Shown: positions 1 to 12,439, counted from the first letter of the stretch. The stretch: DNA of 64,000 bases from Gremmenia infestans (GCA_032629725.1 JAFEVB010000010.1:1794709-1858708); one strand, 5' to 3'. Program-made: numbers and translations. Notes: a model not told the origin generated them from the letters alone.

Positions 1-231
1 AGAATTGGAGAAGAGTCACGAGGTGATAGCTTGATAAGAAGCGGATACACGATTTGCCTAGTGATAAGACCACTTTACGACTGTGGCGCGTGCGCGTGCA
101 AGAGGCTGTTGCGTCGCGACTTTAGTGAGGATTCATTAGGATTCGCCTTGAACCACGACTACTTCACTACCACTTGTCAATCACCTCGCAAACTTTGTTG
201 TGTTTCGAGCAGTACCTTACATCAATCTGTC

Positions 232-893
232 ATGGCCCCTGCAAGATCTAAACCCCAACATGACGACTCCAGGTCCGATGCGTCGAGCACAAAAGAAAAG
301 GCTGGGCCAAGCTCCTCGAATGCTCCCAATGGCAAAGGTCGACGCGTAGGCGGAACCGTCGCAGGAGGAAGTTCACTACGTGAGGTGGTTTCAGCTGGAC
401 AGAGTAACACAGCTGTAGGAAATACAGAAGCAGCTCCCAGCACAACTGTAAGCTGTGAATCCTCTGCTCGAAAGCTTCTCTAGCTAATGGCACCTCTGCA
501 AACAGATTAACTGGGCAAGCTTCGATTCTTCAACCCTAAACAACTATCGATACGGCTATCGGTTAAACACACCGTCTTCCTTTAACAAGCCCTATAATCG
601 ACTCATTCTCTCGCAATCAGCAATCGGGCGAATGTCTCCCACGATGGCTAGGAAGAAGGAACAGAGGCGGCAGACCCACGAACAACTCGCGAATACTGCT
701 CGCAAACATTTTAACAATATGGGGATTGTGGAGAATGAGATTGTGGTGGATTTTCTGTACAAAGTTCGATTTCAAGGTGAGTTGGTTTTGAGCTCTGCTT
801 GGGAGAGAATTGAATCGTGGTGGAATAAAGACTGATAGCTCTGCAGACAAGAATTTTCGAATGCGATTTGACCCTCACCGACCTCGACAATAG
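232..893 (+). CDS. SAP30-like subunit of the Sin3/Rpd3 histone deacetylase complex
   Basis: Three exons, 232-447, 506-776 and 847-893, encode 177 residues. Both introns (448-505 GTAAGC..CAG; 777-846 GTGAGT..CAG) keep frame. The N-terminal 70 residues are polar and low-complexity. The conserved part starts at exon 2 (INWASFDSSTLNNYRYGYRL) and continues through SPTMARKKEQRRQTHEQLA and KHFNNMGIVENEIVVDFLY, ending KNFRMRF. This is the Sin3-binding SAP30 domain as found in fungi. SAP30 bridges Sin3 and the Rpd3-type deacetylase in nuclear corepressor complexes. The ATG at 232 was chosen because it begins a fungal-type N-terminus; reading further upstream is open but has no support. Exon 2 contains the family block only in this spliced frame, which supports the model. 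Confidence 0.85.
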
Positions 894-1752
894 CCCAATG
901 GTAATATATGAAGCGGCCCCATATGAACTTCGGTGGCATTGATACTGCTGGATTGTGCTAGGTATTACGTTCGGCTGGGAAGTGGAATTGGCGTAATATG
1001 GCGTTCTAGCAAGGACGATACCCAAATTGAATTCTTAGCGGCATCACTACTTCTTAATGGATACAACAAAGTCGTTACCACTCTATAATTGCCTAGTATA
1101 ATTACATATATCGCGGTTAAACGCGTGGTTGGACACTTTACGCGCCAGTATGAAGGCTGAGGAAAGTGAACTTAAATTCACGGCAGCTGTTCCGCTATAA
1201 CATAACCACAACCTTAAAAGATGCACGTTTCATAACGTCAAGAGATGTTCTCGTTACTCGCCGGCTGACTTACTCCTGTTAAACTTAATTGTTTCTCTAT
1301 TGGTGAGGGATTATGGCTTATATGACCTCTAGCATTTCTGTTCCTATCTATGTAATTTTGCTAACTCAGAAAGAGTGTGATATGAAATAACGTTCTATCA
1401 TTAATATGAAATGCAGATAAATATAGAAAATCCATAAATCAAAAATACACTATCACAATAACAATAATAATGATAGATAATTTGTACAATGGGTAATACA
1501 AAATTTAAAGACCGAGGCTGAGGCTGAGTGTTCCAGAAACCTCTCCCGCGTTCGGGGTTTAGAGCCAATCTTCAACCAATCAGCGGCGACTCAAAAAAAA
1601 AGTTACTTCTGCCCTGATCATAACATGTCAACTTTAATACTCACTTGAAATACAAACCACACCAACGCCAATCCATCCACCCCCGACTAACACTAGAGTC
1701 TGGGTATAATAGAGATTATAGATCGACACCAATGAACTGAAAATACAACACC
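894..1752. other. Intergenic region, SAP30-like to mdj1
   Basis: About 860 bases with no credible gene. The middle (about 1380-1510) is AT-rich. The part nearest mdj1 carries the promoter signals listed separately and a run of nine A at about 1592-1601. Confidence 0.6.
1531..1580 (+). promoter_or_regulatory. Possible heat-shock element and CCAAT boxes upstream of mdj1
   Basis: TTCCAGAA at 1531-1538 matches two inverted units of a heat-shock element (TTCnnGAA). CCAAT occurs twice just downstream, at about 1565 and 1576. They lie 175-220 bp before the mdj1 ATG, and DnaJ chaperones are commonly heat induced. This is a motif match only; two HSE units is below the usual minimum of three. Confidence 0.3.
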
Positions 1753-3511
1753 ATGAATGCTGGTAAAGCAAGCCTTCTCACCAAGGCTGCCGCAACGACC
1801 CGGATCATATGTCCTACCCAGACATCCCGACCGCAATGCTTCCGCAATGATGCCTCGAATACGCAAACTCGATCGATATGCACTGCACCCGCTCGATCGC
1901 CTCGTTCGAAGATATTAATGCCAGCTCAAAAAACCTCAGGGACAACACAGAAAAGAGTGAGTCTTCATCCAACTCAACATTCAAAACTCCTACGTAGAAA
2001 CTAACATGACTTCAAAGACCTTCCACGCAACCTCGCGCCACCTAGCTACCAAGAACCCCTACACAGTCCTCGGCGTCGACAAAGGGTCTTCCGCAGGCGA
2101 TATCAAGAAGGCATACTACGGTCTAGCCAAAAAGTTCCACCCCGACACAAACAAAGACCCGACCGCCAAAGACAAGTTCGCAGAAGCCCAATCCGCCTAC
2201 GAGCTGCTCACAGACCCGCAGAAGAAAGCAGCATGGGATCAATACGGCGCTGCTGCCTTTGATCAGGGTGCTGGACCCAGTGCTGGAGGCGGTCACGGTG
2301 GTGGATTTGGGGGTGGCTTTGGGGGCGGAGGGGGAAGCCCATTTGGAGGTGGGGGATTTGGGGCGGATTTCGATTTCGAGGATCTGTTTAGGGGCTTTAC
2401 GGGTGGTGCTGCTGGCGGGGGACGCAGATCTGGGAGACAAGGGGGCTTTCAGCAGGAGGTCTTGGTGGGGGATAATATCGATGTGCAGACTACAATAAGT
2501 TTCATGGAGGCTGCAAAGGGGACGACCAAGAGTATATCTATTACGCCGTTGGTTACGTGTAAGACTTGCTCGGGAAATGGGCTGAAGCCGGGCACGAAAA
2601 AGAACGAGTGTAAGAGTTGTGGGGGGACAGGAACGCGCGTGGTTAATATGGGAGGCGGCTTTCAGATGGCGACTACGTGTACGGGTTGTTCTGGAAGCGG
2701 AGTCACGGTCCCCAAGGGTTCGGAGTGCAAATCTTGTTCTGGAAATGGGGTCATTCACACGAAGAAATCGATTAATGTCGATATCCCTGGCGGTATTGAG
2801 GATGGGATGCGGCTGAGGTTGGATCGAGAGGGAGACGCGCCCGTTACTGGAAAGTCGGCGAATCCAGGTGCGAATACCGTTTCGGGAGATCTCTACGTTC
2901 TCGTCAGGGTGGCTACGGATCCCAAATTCAGCCGCTCAGGATCCGATGTCTTGTACACGGCTACGATCCCCGTCACTACAGCTATGCTAGGAGGCGAAGT
3001 CAGCATCCCCACTCTGGATGGAGAAGTCAAGGTCAAAATCGCCACGGGAACAGCCACTGGCGACAAAATCACCTTGTCCGGAATGGGCATGAAGAAGCTG
3101 CAAGGCCGCAGAACAGGCTCCGGAGACCTAAAGGTGGAATTCAAAGTCGCCATGCCGAAATACCTCAACACGAACCAACGGACCATCCTCGAGATGCTAG
3201 CCGATGAGCTGGACGACAAGACAGCCAAGCGAGTGATGAATGTTGGAAAGAAAGATGACGAGTAAGTCATCAATCAATCAAATGAAGACTCAATCAAATT
3301 TCCGTTTCGTTTCGTTTCGTTTTTCTGACTCCCTACTCGCAGCCCTTCCAAAAGAGAGGGATTCCTCAAATCCGTCTGGCACAAACTCACAGACGACGGT
3401 AGTGGTGCCAAGGAAGCGGTCGAGGACGCAATGAAGAACGCTTCGGAGAAGAAGAGCTCGGCGTCTGACACGCGCTCGGGGGACGATAAGACGGGGGAGA
3501 AGAAGCCGTAG
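1753..3511 (+). CDS. mdj1: Mitochondrial DnaJ/Hsp40 co-chaperone Mdj1
   Basis: Three exons (1753-1956, 2018-3261, 3343-3511) give 538 residues. The first 80 residues are Arg/Ser/Thr-rich with almost no acids, as in a mitochondrial presequence. The J domain follows (NPYTVLGV at 81-88, HPD at 109-111), then a Gly/Phe-rich stretch, then four CxxCxGxG zinc motifs (CKTCSGNG, CKSCGGTG, CTGCSGSG, CKSCSGNG) and the C-terminal peptide-binding domain. It stimulates mitochondrial Hsp70 in protein folding in the matrix. The first intron has a CTAAC branch site 13 nt before the acceptor. The second donor overlaps an apparent stop (GAG TAA read through as GA|GTAAGT), so the short C-terminal exon with GFLKSVWHKLTDD would be missed without splicing. 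Confidence 0.93.
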
Positions 3512-5484
3512 ATTCGATTCATATATAGATAGATTCAGAGATTGATATGATATGATACGATATGATATTATAGATAGACTTGTACTGTATAACAGTTTGT
3601 ATATTGTTGGGCGAGAGAAAGAGAGGATAATTAGTGATGGAATGGAGGGAGCAAAGGCGTCTAGACGGACAGACGTCTATCTATCTACATTTAGAAAGCG
3701 TGGCGGGGTTTGTCGTATGTATATATATTTAAGTGGCGGTACTTAGATAGGGGGGACTCACTACCTAGACTCTACTCAAGATCGTTGGGCTTGTTTGTAC
3801 CTTTACCTTGCACGCACTTGCTCATTCATACCTTCCTTACTGTAGAAAATACACAAGATTACCATGTGACTCGACTTTTCAATTACTCTGGAGTATTTGT
3901 TAATAAAGAAAGCGAAGCATCTGAAAAACAATCACTTGTATTAATTACCTCTAGCAGTTCATAATGATAGAAGTGGTGATTAGTTTCTGACGTGTTTCTT
4001 ATTGAGATCAAAAAAAGTAGAATGCAAGTTCCCACTCGGCCTTTCTGCTCAGAGAAGATAAATAAAGTGGTTGAAATCGCGAGGGATACTGCTAATGAGG
4101 TTGTACCTAGGTACCTGTAGGTGCCAAATCTCTAGTAGGGTAGGATTCTTTAATGCGATCCCTTACTTGTAACTTACTGTATTCAAACAAACCTCTCACG
4201 ACTCACGAGTCGAGTTGCGCCACGGGCCGCTCGGTTAAGCCCTAGACTTGAGCTCGAGGTCGTATGGTTCGGTATGGCATGGCATGGATGAATGGTGGTG
4301 ATTGAGAGATTCGGCACATGGACTTGTAGCCAATGGTAATGGGATTCTGCCATATGAAGGTGCAACTGGATGCTCACTGCATATTAGTTCCCTCTCTCCC
4401 CCACCCCATCGAGGCCTGACCAAAGGCCAAAGGTGGACCCGGACCTAGAGCTGGACCTGGAGGAAGAGCGTTTCTGAAGAGGCGGCGGCTAATGGAGATT
4501 AGATGGATGTTGGGTGTTGGGTTGGAAAGGGGTGGTGTGGTGATAGAGGGAGGGGAGGTTATATTCGCATCGAATAAGCCTCGCCTCGGCGCTTAACTCG
4601 TACAATAACTGCCTAGGTAGGCAAAAAGTAGTAGGCATGCGAGTGTACGAAGTAGAGAGAATCAGAAGAGTACTCGAGTATCGGCATTTGATGCACTCCA
4701 CGGCCTGTTAAATGGCCATAGATTCTTGCTCTGCCTTGCTGCAGGTGATTGTGCTTGTGCTTGCCGTTTCCGCAGTCTGCAGGAGGCAAGGGCACCACCC
4801 ATCCGCCGACGCATCGAATAGGCGTCTGAAGTTTATACGGCTAGTACCCAGGTAGGGTAGGTAGGGTAGGTAATTGTGGACTATTCTACTGTACGTTAGG
4901 TTAGATAAACCAAGCCATCCAACCATGCCAATGCCTACCATGTCATGCCAGATGGATGATCTATTATTCAAGTGCCTACAGTACTGGTACCTACCGTAGG
5001 TACAGTACATGTACTCCGTATTCAAGATTAAGAACTTCCTCCGTAGATGGATGGTATTCAGAACTTACTTCCCTTTCACTGTATTGCACTGTACTGTACT
5101 CTACTTGTAACCCGTACCCACTCTCGAACCACTCAATATCAACACCACACCGACGAATCCTCCTGCCTATAGACTTCGTGCACGTCTAATAAACAACACC
5201 ACCACACCACGCCAGGACTATGAGTCGCACGTATGACGTTGAGCGCATCAGGCTAAGCTAGGGCATCCCATCCTTTATAAACCAAATCCACGGCCAAGGT
5301 ACCGTACAACAGCAAGGTACACCAGGTACAAACCGCCACGAACACCCCGCCTATCACAATCCCACGTCCCATCGCCTCACAACCATCACCTCCAGCCGCC
5401 CCAGATCCAAACCAGCCAGCTCTGCACCAGCAAAATAATCCCCCTTCAGCTTGACTCTGGGTTCCTCAACGACCAAATGCCAAC
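3512..5484. other. Long intergenic region with GGTA/GTAC microrepeats
   Basis: Nearly 2 kb without a credible gene; open frames here are short and low-complexity. Notable are GGTAGGGTAGG-type repeats at about 4850-4872 and clusters of GTAC/TACCTA palindromic words around 4975-5015 and 5080-5105. The last 250 bases before bro1 are C-rich and probably its promoter and 5' UTR. Confidence 0.5.
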
Positions 5485-8400
5485 ATGCAGGCACCCATGA
5501 TATCCGTGCCTCTAAAGGCCACCAACGAGATAGACTGGATCCTGCCGCTGAAGGGCTACATCCGCCAGACATACGGCGATGATCCAGAGCGCTATGCTGA
5601 AGAGTGCGCGACGCTGAATCGGTTGCGGCAGGACATGAGGGGTGCCGGCAAGGACAGCGCTGCGGGGAGGGATCTGCTGTATAGATATTATGGCCAGCTC
5701 GAGTTATTAGACCTGCGGTTCCCCGTCGACGAGAACCATATCAAGATTTCCTTTACTTGGTAAGACGAGCAAAGCTGCCATGGAGGCATGTTGGGCGACC
5801 TTGGCTAATGTTTGTTTGGGGACAGGTTCGATGCCTTTACACATAAGCCGACCTCTCAATACTCCCTCGCATACGAAAAGGCCTCTATAATCTTCAATAT
5901 CTCCGCAGTGCTTTCCTGTCATGCCGCCCACCAGACGCGGTCCGAGGACTCCGGCTTGAAGACGGCGTATCATTCGTTCCAGGCGTCCGCCGGCATGTTT
6001 ACGTATATCAATGAGAACTTTCTACATGCACCTTCTACGGATCTGAGTCGGGATACGGTCAAGACGCTCATACAGATTATGCTTGCTCAGGGACAGGAGG
6101 TTTTCTTGGAGAAGCAGATTGCGGATGGCAAGAAGGTTGGATTGCTGGCGAAACTTGCGAGTCAAGCGGGGTATCTATATGCTCAAGCTGTGGAGGGAAC
6201 GCAAGAGAATGTCAACAAGGCTGTTTTTGAGAAAGTGTGGCTTTTGGTAGTCCAGGTATGCTCATAACCTCCTGTTTTTAGAAGAGGAAGCTCGAAATGC
6301 GGTTTCGGAGTCGCAATGCCTCAATACCTACACTGGGACAGCCATCTAACTACTTTACAGATTAAAGCACATCATATGGCATCTGTAGCCCAGTATTATC
6401 AAGCACTTGCAGATGATGACGCGAATTCCCATGGCGTAGCCATCTCGCGTCTGCAGGTCGCAGAAATTGTGGCCAAGGAAGCTAATAAGCTATCAAACTC
6501 GTTCCCCGGAAATGTCCCAGCAAACTCAAATCTCACTGCAGAAACAGGACCTAATCTTTTTGAACTCACGAAACGCCATCTCGCCAATGTTCAAGAGAAG
6601 CTCGTCGAGCTCGCCAAGGACAATGATTACATTTACCACCAGACTGTACCTGTAGAAGCGGGTCTTGCAGTCATCCCCAAGCTTCCTGCGGCAAAAGCAA
6701 TCCCTGTTAGTGAGTTGTATGCAGGGCAAGATATTCAGCGTATTACTGGTCCAGATATCTTCCAGAAGATCGTGCCAATGTCTGTAACGGAATCAGCAAG
6801 TCTATACGACGAGGAGAAGGCCAAGTTGATTCGAGCCGAGACTGAGCGGGCAGAGACTGCAAATGGAGAAATGGCGGCGAGTTTGGACTATTTGAGGTTG
6901 CCAGGCGCTTTGCAGGTTCTGAAGGGGGGTTTCGACCATGAATTAACAGCAGATGATGAATATCGAAGTTGGTGTGATGATGTAGCGAATCATGATCATC
7001 CTGGTAGTGTCTTTGATTTTTTAAAATCAAGAAAAGAGGACGTGATTACGGTACTGGATAAGAGTAGCAAGCAGTTGGACATGGAAGAAAGTGTTTGCGA
7101 GAAGATGCGATCAAAATACGAAGCGGATTGGACTCAACAACCAAGTTCAAGGTTAACGACAACTCTTCGGAATGATATAAGGAATTATCGGGATGCTCTA
7201 GAGGAGGCAGCACGGAGTGACAGTCAATTATACTCCAAGATGCGGCAACACGAAGTCGATTTCGATGAGATGCGATCAGCTGGTGAGAGTGGGGAGGCAG
7301 ATGTTCTTTTCCAAAAGGCGCTGATTCAAGTCGGCGGCAAGAGAGGCGTCGGAAGTCCGATTGGCGCGGAAGGTAATCTTTTGGACGATGACTTTGAGGA
7401 TAATGGCATGAGTGTTATGGATCAGGTTAACAAAGTAGAGGAGATACTGAAGAAGCTGACTCTGATCAAGCGGGAAAGGGCGCAGGTGTTGAAAGACTTG
7501 AAGGAGAAGGTATATATAACGTGTACCACTAGTATTATGCCCGCTGACAAATTTAGGTTCACAACGATGATATCTCTCAAGTCCTGATACTTAACAAGAA
7601 GGCCATCTCAACGTATGAAACTCAATTGTTCCAAGCAGAACTTGAAAAGTTCCGTCCACACCAAAACCGACTCATCACAGCAAATCACAAACAATCCTCA
7701 TTGATGAAAGAGCTCACATCTACCTTTAATACGCTATTACAAGACAAGAGAGTGAGATCTGAACAGAGCAAATATGAAACAATAAACCGCCAAAAAGGAG
7801 CTGTTACATCCAAGTATAGGAGGGTGTACCAAGAATTCTTAGATCTCGAGGCTGGCCTTCAAAGTGCGAAGCAATGGTATAGTGAGATGAAAGATACCGT
7901 GGACAGCCTCGACAAGAATGTGGAGACATTTGTGAACAACCGAAGATCGGAAGGTGCACAACTTCTCAGTCATATTGAGCAAGAACGAGCAGCCAATGTC
8001 GGCGGGCAAGCCGATAGAGAGCGAGAACGCCTACGTGGTCTTATGGAACGTATGTCAATGGATCCTTCCACTTCACCTGTGAAGCCACCTCGCGCGCAAT
8101 CAATGTCATATCAATCACATCAATCAGGCTCGCCCACTACAAGATATCCAGCCACGAACTTGACTGGACAATACCAGACTTCGCCACCACCACATTCTCA
8201 ATCCTTCGCGCAATCGAATCATCCTGCCTACGCCCAGAACGGAAGCCAATACCCTGCTCAACCACAATCTCAATCACGCCCAAGTGACATATACTCACCG
8301 AAGCAAACACCACAACCTCAAAACCAAGGTGGTTATAATCCAGGCAACTACCTCCCCCGAGATCCATCACAACCCCTCTCCGCCCCCGCAACCCAAACCC

Positions 8401-8786
8401 AATTCCCGCCAAATACCCAAAACTACGGCCGGCCATCCCAACCCATCTCACCACCCCCAACTCAAACGCAATTCGCCCAACAACAACAAAACTACGGCCG
8501 ACCCCAACATACCTCACCGCCTCCAAACCAAACCCAATTCTCCCAATCCCATCAGACCTATGGACGCCAACCGCAACCGCAACAGCAACCGCAGAGTCCT
8601 CGACCGGGCCAATTACCGCCTGGCTATGTCCCTCCACCTCCTCCACCTGGACCACCGCCTTTGGGGCCTCAGCAGACGTATGGGCAGCAGGAGTATGGCT
8701 ACGGTGGAGGTCAGCAGCAACAAAGGAATGGGGGACAGCAAGGTCAAGGTGGGGATCCGTGGGCGGGGTTGAATGCGTGGAAATAA
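5485..8786 (+). CDS. bro1: BRO1-domain vacuolar sorting protein (ESCRT-associated)
   Basis: Four exons (5485-5759, 5826-6255, 6361-7509, 7557-8786) give 1027 residues. The N-terminus (MISVPLKATNEIDWI, then YYGQLELLDLRFPVDENHIK) and the block YSLAYEKASIIFNISAVLSC are the Bro1 domain that binds Snf7/ESCRT-III. DYLRLPGAL marks the following V domain, rich in charged coiled-coil sequence. The last 270 residues are Pro/Gln/Tyr-rich. The N-terminal sequence separates it from the paralogue PalA/Rim20. In yeast Bro1 recruits the deubiquitinase Doa4 to endosomes during multivesicular-body sorting. Each intron starts GT[A]A or GTATG and ends AG, and the first donor hides in the codon TGG. Size fits the family. 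Confidence 0.93.
8390..8580 (+). repeat. Tandem coding repeats in the BRO1 proline-rich tail
   Basis: About three imperfect repeats of roughly 22-30 residues share the pattern TQTQF..., Q-x-YGRP, then a SPPP-type link (QNYGRPSQPISPPP, QNYGRPQHTSPPP, QTYGRQPQ). They sit in the disordered C-terminal tail and are likely to vary in number. Confidence 0.6.
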
Positions 8787-9745
8787 TTATTGATGGATGG
8801 AGTGACTGAGGCATTGGTTGATTGGTTGATATAGCATGTTATATGGATGGACTGAAGGGAGGGCATAAGGGGAAAGGAAGGAAGGAAGGAAGGAAATAAA
8901 TAAATATGGAATTATGTATACTTGCTTCCCTTGATTGTCGTGATGTATGTGAGTTGTGATGCATGCTATTATGTGAGAAACAGTTACTGACTAGTGTACT
9001 TGAGCTTATTAAGGGGGTGGGAAATAAGGGATGGTCCGATCTTGGTAGTCCCATTGATTATACTATTTTCCCTTGGATTTTTAAACTCATTGCACACTTT
9101 CAACCTCAAACATCCCGTAACCGCCAATCTCTCGTTACGTAGCGGCAACGCGTGGAGTTGAGAGTATATTCACATATGGTGTACTTAACGAGGCGTTCAT
9201 GTATGTATGGTCCACCTAGGATCTAGATGTTCTTTGTGGAGAAAAGATCAGATGACTGGCTGTTTTAGGATGCGCTTTGTTTTCAAGTACCTAATTTCAA
9301 TCCTCCAGCCTGTCTTATTCAATCTACGGACCCTACGGAGCAAAGGGAAGCGAAATACTGAATTGAAAACGTCTACTTGTAAAAGCTCTAGAAGCAGAGA
9401 CGGGGACGGGTTATAGCCACGTGATTCTGGACTGGACTTGGATTTGGGTTTATTTTTTTTGAATGCATATATAAGTTAAAGGAGATAGTGTAGTAACTAT
9501 CTGGCTCTAGCATATCATAGCGAAAAAGATATATATAAAACTATATAAAAAGCAAAGTAAAGCAGATATGCACCATTTGTAGGTACGTACCTTAGTGCAG
9601 CGCTGACGTAATCACCCCACCCAACTGTACCCCACCAGACCCTGGCCTGCATCTAACTAAAATTTCCAAAAAATATAAATTCCTCGCGCCAAAAACTTCC
9701 ATTAACCAACCACCCAACCAGCCAACCACAACCGCAACCGCAGCA
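8787..9745. other. Intergenic region after bro1
   Basis: No credible gene. The 3' side of bro1 contains GGAA repeats (about 8874-8895). The stretch 9440-9570 is AT-rich with TATATAAA words and probably serves as promoter for the small downstream gene. Confidence 0.5.
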
Positions 9746-10003
9746 ATGAAATCCCAAGAAGAAGCTTTCAAATCCTCCCGCCACCCAGCACCTAAAGCCA
9801 AGACCAAGAATCCTCAACCCCGCAATACGGCGACGGGGAATCGGGTCACGAAGAATGCGTCGAGGAATGAGAGGAGGAAGGCGGCGAGGAAGACGGCGGG
9901 GTTGATCAAAGCGGGGATGGTGGAGGGAGAGGTGAAAGTTAAGGGGGTTGAGAAGGAAGGGGGGGAGAAGGGGAAGGATGAGGATGAGGATGCTGGGAAG
10001 TAA
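9746..10003 (+). CDS. Small highly basic hypothetical protein
   Basis: Single exon, 85 residues. The sequence is rich in Lys, Arg and Ala (RNERRKAARKTAGLIKAG) and ends in an acidic tail (KDEDEDAGK). No family is recognised. A purine-rich coding strand with strong GGG-ending codon bias and a clean ATG context (CAGCAATGA) argue for a real gene. A well-formed intron (GTGAGT at 10011, CTAAT branch, TTTTGCAG to 10080) starts seven bases after the stop, suggesting a spliced 3' UTR. A basic N-terminal patch with acidic end could bind nucleic acid or ribosomes, but that is a guess. Confidence 0.55.
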   Translation: MKSQEEAFKSSRHPAPKAKTKNPQPRNTATGNRVTKNASRNERRKAARKTAGLIKAGMVEGEVKVKGVEKEGGEKGKDEDEDAGK

Positions 10004-10467
10004 AAAGAGGGTGAGTTTTACCTATGAAGTAAGTCACGGGGATGGGGCGCATGGGACTAATGCGTGTGTTGGTTTTGCAGGTTGGGACTCGGGATGCTTG
10101 GAATTGCGAGATGGGATATGTTAGGTAGGGTCTAGAGGCTAGAGTTCGGTGGGTTATTTGCTTCTAAAGATTGTTCTTGACGGTGGGGATGCAATATGCT
10201 GATTGTTTGATAGCGAAATGGATGCTCGGTCACTTTTGGCGTTGTGGCGTTTGGTCAAAGAGGGTAGCTTAGATCGGAAATCTTCAGAATCTCAGATTTT
10301 CTCTTTATTGAAAATTAAATGAGATGAAATCATCGACTTGCCAGTAACTTCTTTCTACATGAGATAGAAGTCATTTCCTGATATCTTGCATTGACATGGC
10401 ATCAATGGAGAAATCCTTAACCTTGCCCAATTGTTCCAGAACCACAGTACGGTTTCTTCTCACTAAT

Positions 10468-11686
10468 TCAGACAGAGTAAGGAGAGGTAGCGTCAGCCCA
10501 GGACTCGTGTCCTTCTTCGACCTTTTCTTTCTTAAACTTCTCGAAGCATTCCTCAAACTTGGCCTGGCACATATTCTCCTTGATGAACTTTCGCCGCTCA
10601 CCTTCTATATCCAGCTCATATTCATATTCAGGGTTCGCTTTCCTCGCCTCCTCCGCCTCCAGTTGCTTCTCGAAGAAGAATTCCGAGCCGATTGTAAGTT
10701 CCATCATTTGAGGATAGAGCCGGTAGCGGCAATAGTACACCAACGCTTCGACCTGATGCGGAGTTATGTCCTTGTGATCGGCACGGACGACCAAAACCGA
10801 TTCCACCTTCAGGTCCCATTCTCGAAGATTGGCAAATGCCCATGTGTTGTCATCATCGGTAGGCTTGGCGTTCATGACTAAAAAGTATGGCTCCTCGTTT
10901 GCATATGGGTCAAAGTATTTCTCATATCTGAAATCTTGAGGACTTCGTTGTTTGATGAGACGTAGCGGGATTCCCATGTGCTGAGAGATCTGGGACGAGT
11001 CGGCACGTTTCTTGCTGTTCTTTGAGATGTTCATGGAAGCGTACTGTGAAAACCCGTGGAATCAGTACTACCTCTTCAGGATCTGCTTAAGGGCATGCCC
11101 AAAGCTGAAGACTTTTCGGGAAATTGTGCTGCTTCCGATTGACTTACCTTGGGTTTTTTCTTTAGTCGCACCTGTCCCAGACAGTGTATAACCACACCTT
11201 GCACCTTGTTCGAGGGTCGAGCAGGGGTTGCAGCAATCTCATTATCAGAATTTTCAATGTCAAGGACCTTGACTAGCTCGCCCTGCTGCTCGAACAATAT
11301 CTGAGCTATTCGGCCATCTTCTGGAATGATGTCCTGGTACACGCCTCCGGAATCTTCGTCTCCTTGAACGTTGGAGCGGAATCGCAAAGCAATGGTAGGA
11401 TTTCGCCAGTCGCGCTTCTTGCACATACTTGATAGAGCGGACACGGACTGGTTTGGTCTCAGGTCGACATCCTCTCCCACCCATATCTGAATAGTGTGAT
11501 TCAGCTTCGCGTGGCGGGGGTGAGAGTTGACTTCTGTTAGGTTGCCAGAAGCTCGGAGAAACTCGGTCCATTCGGCGATCTCGTCGACAGTGCCGCGGTA
11601 CTGAGTCTGGTTACACTTGACCCATACGTATTGAGGCGTTTTAGCATCTCTGGAGCAGAGGTAGGTGTGAAGTATGATGATTATTC
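10468..11686 (-). CDS. Unrecognised protein, 3' exons of a multi-exon gene
   Basis: Two exons are well supported on the minus strand: 11686-11148 and 11043-10468, joined in frame across GTAAGTC..TTTCACAG. Together they encode about 370 residues. The upstream exon has VWVKCNQTQYRGTVDEIAEW, MCKKRDWRNPTIALRFRS and an acidic block. The last exon has FRYEKYFDPYANEEPYFLV, YYCRYRLYPQMMELTIG and a charged helix-forming C-terminus. I do not recognise the family. Amino-acid composition and the long frame make it clearly coding. The 5' end is not resolved: an acceptor-like CTTCTAG lies at 11687-11693, and candidate upstream pieces are described at 11843-12300. No membrane segment is obvious in the supported part. 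Confidence 0.6.
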
Positions 11687-11842
11687 CTAGAAGATGATGC
11701 TTATTAGAATATTCTATTATCCTAAATAATCAAGTAAGTGAATGTCACATCCTGATAGCATAGATCCTTATCACCAGCAGGTGAATACCGATTGGTCTGG
11801 TTTCTTTCATTTGCATCCAGGAAGATGATTGAGATCCACTCT

Positions 11843-12300
11843 TTATATCATTCCATTGCTGTCTTGACTCTTTGAAGGGCAAATTAGTATGAGTCGCTGC
11901 CTCTTTCGCCTCAAATGAAACTTCAAAGTCTTCACAGCCAGTTCCAGCTCGTGTTCCTTCCTCATAGCAATCATATCTTCAACATCTTCGGTCTTACCTG
12001 CCTTCTCAGACACAACTTCATAGCGTTTCAAAACCTGGATACTCTATGGCAAGATTTTAATAGGCAATACATTCGAATCACCAGCGAAGGATGAGCCATG
12101 CTCTCCCAGAAGCAACATTCTTGCGGCACCACTTTGCAAGTGCCTTGACCGTATTCAAGATCTTCCCTTTCTCAAGGCCGTTACTACCTTCCATGTCAGG
12201 TTCAACGCGTGCGAGAAGATGTGCCAATCGATCGGTTTTATTAAGTCTGCCCTACAATTTGTATAGAACTTCCAGTTGCAAAATAGTCGTGTTCCATTCT
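11843..12300 (-). other. Coding-like fragments, unresolved exons or gene relic
   Basis: Two minus-strand pieces look coding but do not join. One (about 12260-12075) begins after an acceptor-like TTGTAG and reads DRLAHLLARVEPDMEG then KILNTVKALAKWCRKN before a stop. The other (12037-11880) reads VLKRYEVVSEKAGKTEDVED and a basic helix. They could be 5' exons of the gene at 10468-11686 or the remains of another gene. No splice set I tried keeps one frame throughout. Confidence 0.3.
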
Positions 12301-12439
12301 AGGCTTCGGGGACTTATAAATAGCTAGGGCAACAGGTCGCGGGTTTTTCATGTGGTAAATAATGTGACTTCTAATAGAATAATAATGGCCCTCGTTTTTG
12401 GTAACATTTTTTTAATTTGATTATCTATATAGTCTTGGC

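Noticed and set aside
2123..2758. 211-codon minus-strand frame across mdj1
   Set aside because: Antisense shadow of the GC-rich Gly/Phe and zinc-finger coding sequence; no protein features.
8137..8814. 225-codon minus-strand frame over the bro1 3' end
   Set aside because: Antisense of the proline/glutamine repeat region; low-complexity product without domain.
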